A stretch of 10,806 bases of DNA, taken from JBLHKE01 sp047619485 (lineage in GTDB: Bacteria > Verrucomicrobiota > Verrucomicrobiia > Verrucomicrobiales > DEV007). The stretch covers positions 1-10,806 of the forward strand of contig JBLHKE010000212.1 in the NCBI GenBank assembly GCA_047619485.1, in the 5' to 3' direction. This document shows positions 1 through 8,000 of this stretch, one piece after another. Numbering within the stretch: position 1 is the stretch's first letter; every line of letters begins with the position of its first letter. The notes below the pieces were generated by a model. That model was not told the origin of the DNA, did no database searches, and worked only from the letters and a program-made list of their open reading frames with translations. Both the position numbers and the translations under genes were made by a program.

Positions 1-1144
1 CCGAGAAGCCGATGATGCCGACGCGCTTGGGATCGCAGCCCCAAGTTTCGGCTTTCGAGCGCACGATACGAATCGCGCGCTGCGCATCGAGTAGCGGAAC
101 CAACTGCCGCCCGCGCGGAAGGCGATATTCGAGTACGAACCCAGTGATGCCGTGCGTGTTCAGCCACATTGCAATCCCGCTCCCCTCCCCTCCGGTGACG
201 AGTCCACCGTAGCCGCCACCCGGACAGATCACCACCGAGGCGCCGTTGGCCTTCGCCGGGCGATAGACGGTCATGACAGGCTTGGCCGAGTCGAATGTTC
301 CATCGCCGATCGGCGCCTTGTTGTCTGGCCAGAGCACCACGCGCTCTGGCGCGGGCGGCTTGTCGGCCATCAGCTTGTCGAGAGTTGCCGCCACGGCCTG
401 CGCCCAGGCATCGGCACCGGCCGGACTCGGGTGTAGCAAATCCCACATCAATTCCGTATTGATCGTCTTATCCGGTCGCAGGAAAACATCGTTCACATCG
501 AGCCAGAAGACCTGTTTGCCGTCTGCCAGTTGCTTGGTGAGTTCCCCAGCACGGCGGCAGGTATCAATGCACTGTTGCGAGGAATTGAAGGCGGGAGGGC
601 TCATCCCTTTTTCGCCATCTCCTCCACGCGGGAAGATTCGCAGGACGAGGATCTTGGTGGTCGGATGCCGGTCTTTTATCAATTCTACAATCGCCTTGGT
701 GCCCGCAAAGATCTCCTCTGCGCTGTGAACTTTCTTAAAGTGCCGATCGTCGCTGTTGTTCGTCCCGATCAGAATCATCGCCACCTTGGGGGAGCGCGCG
801 AAGTCGAGTTCCCCATTTTTCAGGTTCCAGAGAATCTGCTCGGTGCGATACCCATTGTATCCCAGGTTGATCGCATTTCTCGGAGCGAAGTGCTTCTTCC
901 AGACCGCCTCCATCGGCTGATATTTGCCGCCGAGTTCACCGACTGAGTGAGTGATGGAATCACCGATCAGCACCAAGTCGTAGTTGCCGCGCTTGACGGC
1001 AGCCACCTTCTCATTGTGCCGTTTGCTCGGCGAAGGCTTGGGGAAATCGGCGTCGCCGAGCTTGGGAGTTGCGGCCTGGTCGGCGACAGCCTGCCCCGAA
1101 CAGAGGAGCGCCAAACACAGGAAGGAACGTAGAGTTTTTTGCAT
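1..1144 (-). CDS. Secreted two-domain esterase: PAF-acetylhydrolase-like SGNH hydrolase fused to an alpha/beta hydrolase (3' end outside window)
   Basis: 381 codons are visible, running off the left edge without a stop. Residues 1-21 look like a Sec signal peptide (K/R, then a hydrophobic stretch, cleavage near AVA|D). Residues 55-255 form an SGNH/GDSL hydrolase domain: block I GDS with candidate nucleophile S63, block II NLGYNG (G95), block III GTNN (127-130) and the D235-x-x-H238 pair in DLLHPS. The phrases NLGYNGYRTEQILW and RIFPRG resemble the PAF-acetylhydrolase/acetylesterase branch. From about residue 285 a second esterase fold begins: oxyanion-type PGGGYGGL (309-315 region), then YRLP, DAQRAIR and finally GFS, whose serine (codon at 2-4) is the expected nucleophile of GxSxG. 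Both halves hydrolyse esters in their families; deacetylation of polysaccharide is a plausible joint role (inference). The ATG at 1144 is chosen because the signal peptide starts there; the Shine-Dalgarno is weak (AGGA about 13 bases upstream). It is divergent from the oxidoreductase gene. Confidence 0.88.
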   Translation of the reverse strand, partial: MQKTLRSFLCLALLCSGQAVADQAATPKLGDADFPKPSPSKRHNEKVAAVKRGNYDLVLIGDSITHSVGELGGKYQPMEAVWKKHFAPRNAINLGYNGYRTEQILWNLKNGELDFARSPKVAMILIGTNNSDDRHFKKVHSAEEIFAGTKAIVELIKDRHPTTKILVLRIFPRGGDGEKGMSPPAFNSSQQCIDTCRRAGELTKQLADGKQVFWLDVNDVFLRPDKTINTELMWDLLHPSPAGADAWAQAVAATLDKLMADKPPAPERVVLWPDNKAPIGDGTFDSAKPVMTVYRPAKANGASVVICPGGGYGGLVTGGEGSGIAMWLNTHGITGFVLEYRLPRGRQLVPLLDAQRAIRIVRSKAETWGCDPKRVGIIGFS

Positions 1145-1251
1145 GATCACAAGCAGATCCTAGGCCTCTCCGACGCCCACAGCAACACCTCAGCCGGCCC
1201 GCAACCATTTACAGACTTGCGATGTTAGGAGGCGCCGACCAGATTTGATAG
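1145..1251. other. Divergent intergenic region between the esterase and oxidoreductase genes
   Basis: This 107-base spacer must carry the promoters of both divergent genes, but I see no convincing -35/-10 pair on either strand. The only clear signal is AGGAGG at 1227-1232, a strong Shine-Dalgarno core, although it lies 19 bases before the ATG at 1252, which is long. A short in-frame ATG at 1222 is closed by TGA at 1246, so it is not an alternative start. Confidence 0.4.
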
Positions 1252-2631
1252 ATGCACACCCAACAATCGAGCCGCCGACGTTTTCTCGCCACTGCCACTG
1301 CCGGCGCAACCGCCTCGCTCAACATCCTACCGTCAGGCACTCTGTTCGGCCAGGCGCCGAAGCCGAACGACAAGATGTCGATCGCCTTCATCGGCATGGG
1401 TGGCAGAGTCCAGCCGCTCCTCCAGGAGCTTCTAGGTCAGGGTCAGCACGTCGCCGCGTTCTGCGACGTCGACCCGAACCAGATCGCCCGCTCGAAAAAA
1501 CGCCACGGTCCGCGGGTGGCGCAGGCGAAGGAATACGCCGACTACCGGAAACTGTTCGATGTGGAGAAATCGATCGACGCCGTGGTGATCGCCACGCCGG
1601 ATCACTGGCACGCGCCGATCTGCAAAGCGGCGATGGAGGCGGGCAAGCACGTCTATTGCGAGAAGCCGCTGACGCACACCATCGCCGAAGCGCGCGAGTT
1701 GCGCGAGTTGTCGAAGGCATCAAAGGTAGTCACGCAGATGGGGAATCAGGGAAGCGCCTCGCCGAACCTGCGCCGCAGCATGGAGCTGATCGCCGCAGAT
1801 GTCTTCGGCCCAATCCGCGAAGTGCACGTCTGGCACCCGGCGCACGGTTGGCCGAGCGGGGATCAGCGCCCCGCGGGAACGGATCCGGTTCCTGCCGGGA
1901 TGGATTGGGATTTCTGGTGCGGCACCGCCCCACTCAGACCTTTCAAAAACGGCATCTACCACCCGGCGAAGTGGCGCGGTTGGTATGACTTCGGCAACGG
2001 CTCGGTGGGCGACTTCTGCTGCCACTCGTTCAATCTGCCACTGCGCGCCCTGGATCTCGATTACCCATCGAAGATTGCCGTCAGCGGCGAGCGTCTGGGC
2101 TTAGAATCCTTTGCTAAGTCGTGCACCGTGAAATACCACTTCCCGAAGAACTCAAAACGCGACCACGAAGTCTCTATCAACTTCTACACCGGCGGCGGTA
2201 AAGATGTCCCGCCTGACTCGGCAGTCGCGGCGGCGGTGAAAACCTTCGGCAAGCTTCCGCGCGTCGGCTGCATCTTGATCGGCGACAAAGGCAACCTGTC
2301 CTCCGGGCTGTGGAACTCGGAGTGCTACCTCAACATGAAGGGCGAGGAGAAATACCTCGGCGAGGGCAAGCACCCAGCCGCCAAGGCCGTGCCGAAGTCG
2401 CTACCGCGCGTTGAAAGCCATGTGAGTGAGTGGGTCGACGCCTGCAACGGCAAAGGCAAGACATTCTCAGATTTCGATTTCGGTGGCCATCTCACCGAGA
2501 TCGGACTCGCCGGCGTCGTCGCATTGAAATTGCAGGAAGAGATCGAATGGGACGGCGCAGCGATGAAGGTCAAAGGCCACCCCGAGGCAGACATCTTGAT
2601 CGACAAGAAAAACCGCGAGAAGTGGCTGTAA
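1252..2631 (+). CDS. Tat-exported Gfo/Idh/MocA family oxidoreductase
   Basis: The product has 459 residues. The N-terminus has a twin-arginine motif, SRRRFL (7-12), then an alanine-rich hydrophobic stretch, so export of a folded, cofactor-loaded enzyme is likely. Residues 42-165 form a Rossmann domain: IAFIGMGGR (44-52) as the dinucleotide-binding loop, CDVD (71-74) at the end of the second strand, TPDHWH (115-120), and the family's CEKP (136-139) with the usual catalytic lysine K138. The C-terminal domain contains WYDFGNGSVGDFCCH (244-258), the usual pattern of bacterial Gfo/Idh/MocA proteins with an extended C-terminal domain. Family members oxidise or epimerise sugars, inositols or their glycosides with NAD(P). 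The substrate cannot be read from sequence; the divergent esterase suggests a carbohydrate. The start is the first ATG that includes the Tat motif. Length is normal for exported members. Confidence 0.92.
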   Translation: MHTQQSSRRRFLATATAGATASLNILPSGTLFGQAPKPNDKMSIAFIGMGGRVQPLLQELLGQGQHVAAFCDVDPNQIARSKKRHGPRVAQAKEYADYRKLFDVEKSIDAVVIATPDHWHAPICKAAMEAGKHVYCEKPLTHTIAEARELRELSKASKVVTQMGNQGSASPNLRRSMELIAADVFGPIREVHVWHPAHGWPSGDQRPAGTDPVPAGMDWDFWCGTAPLRPFKNGIYHPAKWRGWYDFGNGSVGDFCCHSFNLPLRALDLDYPSKIAVSGERLGLESFAKSCTVKYHFPKNSKRDHEVSINFYTGGGKDVPPDSAVAAAVKTFGKLPRVGCILIGDKGNLSSGLWNSECYLNMKGEEKYLGEGKHPAAKAVPKSLPRVESHVSEWVDACNGKGKTFSDFDFGGHLTEIGLAGVVALKLQEEIEWDGAAMKVKGHPEADILIDKKNREKWL

Positions 2632-2669
2632 GGCGAGAGGGACTTCTTGTGATCAGAACGGCGTCCGAT
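2632..2669. other. Short convergent intergenic gap
   Basis: Only 38 bases separate the stop codons of two convergent genes. The sequence around 2650-2670 can pair GATC with GATC and two further bases across a mismatch, which is too weak for an intrinsic terminator, and no T-tract follows on either strand. Termination may be Rho-dependent or overlap the opposite gene. Confidence 0.4.
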
Positions 2670-4925
2670 CTAATCAACCCAGGGACGAGCCTGTTTGATG
2701 ACGATTTCGCCAGCAGCGGTGATCTTGAACTCGATCTCCATGGCGAAGTTGGAGTCGCCGTTATACAGCGATTTGAACCGGCTGTGGAGTGAGGCCATGT
2801 GGCCTCGTAGTGCCAACGCCTGATCGCGGGTCATCACCGTCTCCCCATCGGGGATCAGATTCGAGTGGCGGATGTATTGGATCTCGAAGCCACCACCTCC
2901 GGATAGGTTGGCGATGGTGAACTCATCGGGGAGCGAGCCCGGTTCTGGGTTGGTGATAAGGTTCTCCCCGACCTGGACGTTCATGTAGTGCCCGTCCCAG
3001 CCGGCGCCGGGTAGATAGGGGTTCTTGGTGACACCGACCCCGTTGGCCACCTCGGCCGAGTAGTTCGGGTGGATGAGGATGCCCATGGCAGCGGTCGCGT
3101 GGTCGATCCTCCAAAACTCACGTTCCTCGAACGCACGGTAGGTCCATAGACCGGCCCATACCTGTTTGGCCGATTTCACAAAATGTCCCTCGTTGGGATG
3201 GTGGGAGTAGGAATCGTAGAGGCCGGCACCATTGAACCCCTCGAGGTCTTCGTTGTTGGTGCTCGAACGGAAGCGGATCGAAAGGCTAGCAGGGAAGGTC
3301 TCCTGGATATCGCCGAGGGCAGTGCTCATCCAGTAGGGGACGACGCCGTATTTCGCGATGCGTTTGCGGAACGCCTCAAGGGCCGCTTCACGGGTGGCCG
3401 GATCGGTCTGGAAGGTGGCGTCTGCCATCATCGCTTCAGCCTCGGCGTAGAAGCCGTTGAACTTCATGAACTCGTCGTAGAAATAGAACGGCACCGCAAA
3501 ACCATCGGGCGTCACCGCAGGTAGAAAATCTTGCAGTTCGCCGACGTTGGCGGATTTGGAACCGAAAGCGGGCGCGTCTTCAAAACCAATTTCCGACAGA
3601 GGTTCGATCGTCGTTTGGCTGAGGTCGCGGATCGGCGTCTGTGGGGTGTCGGGTCGGATTGTGTCGAAATAAGTGTCGACTTCGATCTGGGTGGCGGACC
3701 TGATTTCGAATCCGTCCGGGCCGATCTTGAGATAGACGTTCTCTCCGAGCAGCGGCGCGATCTCAGGGTGCGAAGATGCCTCGAGGAGGAAGGCGTTTGG
3801 GGTGCCGTTCTGTTTGGCCTTGAGGTTGATGTGGGATAGCGGGGTCTGTTGGGTCTCGGTGATAATTCCCGCGACGTGGGTGAGGTCGTTGGGGATGGTG
3901 CGCAGGATGGCGACATCACGGACGGAAAGGGTCTCCGTCCCGGTGATATAGCGCAGGCGCCCGAAGCATTCGCCAGGATTGAGCGCCGAGTAGGTAACGT
4001 TGCCAAACAGCTCTTCGGCGAAGATCGTCCTGATGTTCGTCTGCGCGTACTGCGCTGCTTCCGACTGGAGGACACCCCGTTGGGTTTCGCTTGCTGGATG
4101 ATAGGCGATGTTGCCGTCGAGGAACGGCATTCCCGCAGTGATCAGGGAAAATGCTTTTTCGACAAAGCGGAAGGCCACCGGATCGGTCGGCCAAAACTCG
4201 ACGGTGTAGATTCCCTGCCGCCCTTCCGGATCGAGGTAGTTGTCGTGGGCGACAATGCTGCCGGCGAGGTTCTTGCGGTTAATGTTGGTGAAATAGGTAT
4301 CGGCGGAGAAAGAAGAATTGTTGCTGTATCTGCCAACGGCAACGGCAAAGCGGAAGTGGTAAGTGTGGGTGTTGCTATCGACGAAGTAGAGTTCCGGCGA
4401 ATCGGTATCGACTCCGAAGATTACGAATTTCACCTCACGGATGTTCTGGGCTCCTGGAAAATTGTCCCGGTGAGAAAGCGACTCGTAGCTAGCACGATCC
4501 GGGAGCTGGGTGGCGCCGTTGACCGCGGCGATGGCGGGCGCGGAGTTGAGAGGATTGAGGGTTCCGGGAGAGTCGAGCTCGGCAATGTCGTCGATGCCGT
4601 CGCCATCGGTGTCGACCGGGGAGGTGACGTCATGCAGGATCGCGCGCATGAAACCGGTGTCGCCGAGCGGGGCGTTGTCGCGGGTCACCACCGGATCTGC
4701 AGCGCCACGCACGATAGCGACCGGCTTCCACGGGCCGGCGAGAGATTGGCTGCGCTGGACGACGGCATAGCGGCTCTCAGGGAGCTTCAGAGTGAGCTTC
4801 AGGACACCGCCAGGGCTGCGTTCGACAGAGGTAATAGTCGATGCCGAATCGGCCGCGTGTGACCCGGCGACCAGGAGGGCGAGTGGAACGATGGTGGCGA
4901 AAAGCCGACCGTGTAATGGAGACAT
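2670..4925 (-). CDS. Secreted PEP-synthase/glucan-water-dikinase-like protein (phosphohistidine swivel domain followed by ATP-binding domain)
   Basis: The product has 751 residues with a signal peptide at 1-24 (cleavage near SHA|A). Residues 30-98 resemble the short beta module common in secreted verrucomicrobial proteins (VVQRSQSLAGPW). Residues 105-113 (DTDGDGIDD) look calcium-binding. Residues 130-330 match no family I recognise. Residues 335-405 look like a PEP-utilising mobile domain; TPLSHINLKAK supplies candidate phospho-histidine H365, closer to the LSHVS-type motif of glucan water dikinase than to the classic TSHAAI. Residues 455-751 match the PPDK_N/PEP-synthase ATP-binding domain: GSKSANVGEL, FRSSTNNEDLEGFNGAGLYD, VWAGLWTYRAF, VTKNP, IEFKITAAGEI and the terminal KQARPW. 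The usual C-terminal PEP/pyruvate TIM barrel is absent. Histidine-before-ATP order is that of glucan water dikinases, which transfer a phosphate from ATP via histidine to an acceptor. The acceptor here is unknown. It lies 140 bases downstream of the CotH gene. Confidence 0.85.
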   Translation of the reverse strand: MSPLHGRLFATIVPLALLVAGSHAADSASTITSVERSPGGVLKLTLKLPESRYAVVQRSQSLAGPWKPVAIVRGAADPVVTRDNAPLGDTGFMRAILHDVTSPVDTDGDGIDDIAELDSPGTLNPLNSAPAIAAVNGATQLPDRASYESLSHRDNFPGAQNIREVKFVIFGVDTDSPELYFVDSNTHTYHFRFAVAVGRYSNNSSFSADTYFTNINRKNLAGSIVAHDNYLDPEGRQGIYTVEFWPTDPVAFRFVEKAFSLITAGMPFLDGNIAYHPASETQRGVLQSEAAQYAQTNIRTIFAEELFGNVTYSALNPGECFGRLRYITGTETLSVRDVAILRTIPNDLTHVAGIITETQQTPLSHINLKAKQNGTPNAFLLEASSHPEIAPLLGENVYLKIGPDGFEIRSATQIEVDTYFDTIRPDTPQTPIRDLSQTTIEPLSEIGFEDAPAFGSKSANVGELQDFLPAVTPDGFAVPFYFYDEFMKFNGFYAEAEAMMADATFQTDPATREAALEAFRKRIAKYGVVPYWMSTALGDIQETFPASLSIRFRSSTNNEDLEGFNGAGLYDSYSHHPNEGHFVKSAKQVWAGLWTYRAFEEREFWRIDHATAAMGILIHPNYSAEVANGVGVTKNPYLPGAGWDGHYMNVQVGENLITNPEPGSLPDEFTIANLSGGGGFEIQYIRHSNLIPDGETVMTRDQALALRGHMASLHSRFKSLYNGDSNFAMEIEFKITAAGEIVIKQARPWVD

Positions 4926-5065
4926 ACGCAAAACCTTATAGAAATATCCGCTCTGTGCGAACCCTAATGACGGGAACGCGCGCATTTTGCCATCTCTTCC
5001 TGATGCATGCAGAATGCACATTGGCATTAAGTTAAGAGCCTGTCGGACTTACCCACGCTCCCGTG
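4926..5065. other. Intergenic spacer between the CotH gene and the PEP-synthase-like gene
   Basis: This 140-base gap separates two genes on the same strand. It holds the ribosome binding site described separately and a small dyad, TGCAT-GCAGA-ATGCA at 5004-5018, with related ATGC/GCAT words nearby. I see no strong GC stem followed by T residues, so read-through from the CotH gene is possible. No convincing promoter is visible, but the gap is long enough to hold one. Confidence 0.35.
4934..4938 (-). promoter_or_regulatory. Ribosome binding site that fixes the start of the PEP-synthase-like gene
   Basis: On the minus strand TAAGG lies 8 bases before the ATG at 4925. That ATG opens directly onto a good signal peptide (MSPLHGRLF followed by a hydrophobic stretch). 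The frame stays open to an earlier ATG at 5027, but that would put 34 poorly hydrophobic residues before the signal, so 4925 is preferred. Confidence 0.5.
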
Positions 5066-8000
5066 TCACCGTCTCTGCCCGGCGCGGGCGCGGATGTAGA
5101 TTTGCGATTCGGAATCCACTGCTTGTGTGGTGCGGTAGGTGAGGGTGGACGTCCCGTCGCCGTTGGCGGTCTCGTCGACCAGTATCACTGCAGTCGGGCC
5201 GGATTCCCAGTTGATCAGGTCGGAGGAGATCTCGGCACTGATGATCAGGTCTTCGGCAGCGAGATCGCGCTGAATCCTGATGAGGAGATAATCGTCGATG
5301 GCGTTGCCAACCTCCAACGGCTCTACCGAAACCTTCGGATAGGCGGCGGATGCTGGATCGCCATCGTCTCCGCCGAGCGCATGCTCGAGCAGGGCGACGA
5401 GGCCGTCGTTGTCATCGTCTGCTCCGGCAACCCCGCTGAATGGCAACGCGGCGTCCGATGATCCCGGGTTGCCTCCCGGCGCGGTGCTGCTGCGCCAGTT
5501 GCTGGCAACGCTGTGATCAGGGAGGCTCTCCGGATCGATCAAGACCAACGAGTAGCCGCTGACGTCGGGAGCCGTCGGCCAGGGCAGTTCATCGTCGTAG
5601 ACGAAATCGCGAATCGTAGAGCCGGCGCCGAAAGACAGCTTGAGCCGCTCGCCGCCGTTGCTGAGGCCGTTCGAGGTAGAGAACTGGTATTCGCCCGCGA
5701 CTAGCAACGCGCCACCATATGTCGCTTCGAAAGCGGCGAGATCTTCGACCACTAACACATACTCACCGGGGGCGATGCTAGTGATCACGGATCCGGCAAA
5801 GTCGAAATCGATCCCCTTGGTAAAACGCACATCACTCAGATCGAGGGTCACGGAACCGACGTTCTTGATCTCGATGAATTCCAGCGCCGCGCCCCCGCCC
5901 GGCTTGTACATGACCTCGCTGATCACCAGCCCATCGAGGTACGCGCTGAGATCTGGTGCCGACGCGACAAAGTCGACTGGCTCCGACCAGTGACTCCAAC
6001 GACCGTCGGTGCCCTGGTGGCGCACGCGGGCACGGTAATGCCCTCCTTCTCTGGCGGCGATCGGCGGCACTGTGAAGCTATTAGAGAAAGTGTCTAAAAC
6101 ACCACTCGCCCAGAAGGAATCGACTTCGTAGCGCCAGGGCTCTCCCGCCACATAGCCCGCGCTATCGGGATTGTAGATCTCCCCGATCCGCCACTCCATC
6201 GCCGCGAAGTCGGAACTGCCGCTGCCTGCAGTGAAATCGCTGCAAGCGAAGCTCAATCCATTGGTCGGGAACGCCGCCGTCCCGGTGTAATCGATCGTCG
6301 GTGTCGCTGGGATACGCACGTTGTCGGACATCGTCGCGAGCCGGTCGCCACCGAAGCCGGACGGCGCGATGAAGTCTTTGATCCAATCCACCATCCCGGG
6401 GAAATCGGCGCTGTTCAGCGTCCTGCTGTGCTGCGGGAAGCGCGTCGAGGTGTAGGGATTCATGTAGAACAGCATTCCCTCGTTGCCGCCGCTGCCCTCG
6501 ATCTTGGTCGAGCGCGGATCCTGATTCCAACGTGCCGCGTCCAACTCGGCCCATCCGGTCGCGCCCCCAGTGCCGCCGAGGGTCGCGACCAACTCGTCGA
6601 CCAGTGTCCATCCCTGATCATCGTTGAGCAGTAGATCGCGCAGTTCCCGTGCGCGGTTTTGGAAGCGGATGTTCAACTCCGGGTGGGTCAGAGATTTACG
6701 GAATTGCTCGAGCGGCGCGGTGGTCTGCACACCGCTTGGCCCCCAGCGGTCGAACTCCTCGTAGAGCAAGTCGACGTCCCAAGGGATCACTGTCCACTTC
6801 CCGGTGACTGGGTTTCTGTAGAGGTTGGAGTTCTCCCGGTCGCGCAGGTCTGAGTGGTTCACGGCCTCGACCACCGAGCGGTAGGAAAAATAGCTGTCCA
6901 GTTCGACGTTCGCCTCCCACCAGGAAGCCGGCTGGACGGGGTCGCGGTTGTAACCACCGTCGCCGGTGCCGGTGAAAGCGAACAGATCGCTGCGGTCTTG
7001 CGGCTGCCCGGCGGCCTCGTTGATGCTGCTGCTGGCGTTGAAGTGCATGTTGAAGGTATTGCCGTCCGGCAGCCCGCGCTCGTCGAGGAAGCGCCGATCT
7101 GCATGGTCGATCGCTAGGTAGAGCCCCCAGTTATCGCCGTCGAACTGATCCGTCGAATCCTGTTCGGCGGCGCCATCGATGATGCGCAGATGGAAGTAGT
7201 TGGCATTGCGCGAGACGATGCCCGCCCGCTCCCAGAAGCGGAAGGCGAGCGCCTCGTCGAGACCAGCCGCGCCGCGGTTGGCCGGGTTCCACGGGCTCGC
7301 CAGAGCACTCCAATTCAATGTGCGCACTTTCTCCTTGTAGGCCTTGCCATAGTCGTCGCGTCCCTGGAAATAGTGGCCGCGGTTGAAGCGTAGTTTCCAT
7401 TTGTTCTTGCCGGTGTTGTAGGCCGAATCGGCATCGCGGATACGATAGTGGATGTGGTCGTAGACCTTACCGTCATAGACTAGCGTGCCTTCCCAGCGAT
7501 AGACGTCGTCGTTGAACGCCGGGTCGTATTGACAGTCGGTGACATCATCGGCATCGGAGATGAGTTGGTAGATGGGCAGCGAATTCATCTGCGCCGCATC
7601 AAAGTCGAGGGTTTCGGTCTGCCCTGGGATAGAAGCGCCTTGCCAGGCGGGGGCTCCATCGTAAGTGAAGTAGGCGAAGTTGGCCGACGGGTCGTCGCGA
7701 TACGGCACGGTGACCACAGACGAGGTGTTGTCGGTAGCGACAATGCGATAGCGGGTGAGGCGCCGATGCTCTTGCAGCGAGCCCGGAACCGTGACACTGA
7801 AGATCGAATCGCCAGCCACCAGATCGCCGCCAGAGCCGTCGTCGACCATCGCAATCGCTGTCCACCGGGTGTCGTATTCGAAGTCTGTCCTACGGATGTA
7901 GCTGCCCGGCTCGACCAGCTGGTATTCGAGGTTCACACCGGAAACCCCCTGTGGATCGGTGATCTTCGCAGTGACCAAAACGTCCTGTCCCGTGGAAGGC

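Noticed and set aside
1245..1988. A 247-codon plus-strand frame starting with TTG, 13 bases after the end of AGGAGG
   Set aside because: It overlaps the oxidoreductase in another frame and encodes an arginine/alanine/proline-rich sequence without motifs. The 1252 frame has the Tat signal, Rossmann loop and EKP motif.
3849..4862. A 337-codon open frame on the plus strand
   Set aside because: It lies wholly antisense to the dikinase-like gene, whose protein has clear family motifs. The antisense product is low in family-like features and is explained by GC-rich codon third positions.
5004..5018. A small TGCAT/ATGCA dyad as a terminator of the CotH gene
   Set aside because: It has a five-base AT-containing stem without a T-tract, too weak for termination.
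4926..5027. An upstream in-frame ATG at 5027 for the dikinase-like gene
   Set aside because: The ATG at 4925 has TAAGG at 8-base spacing and opens directly onto a signal peptide; the longer start would hide it behind 34 residues.
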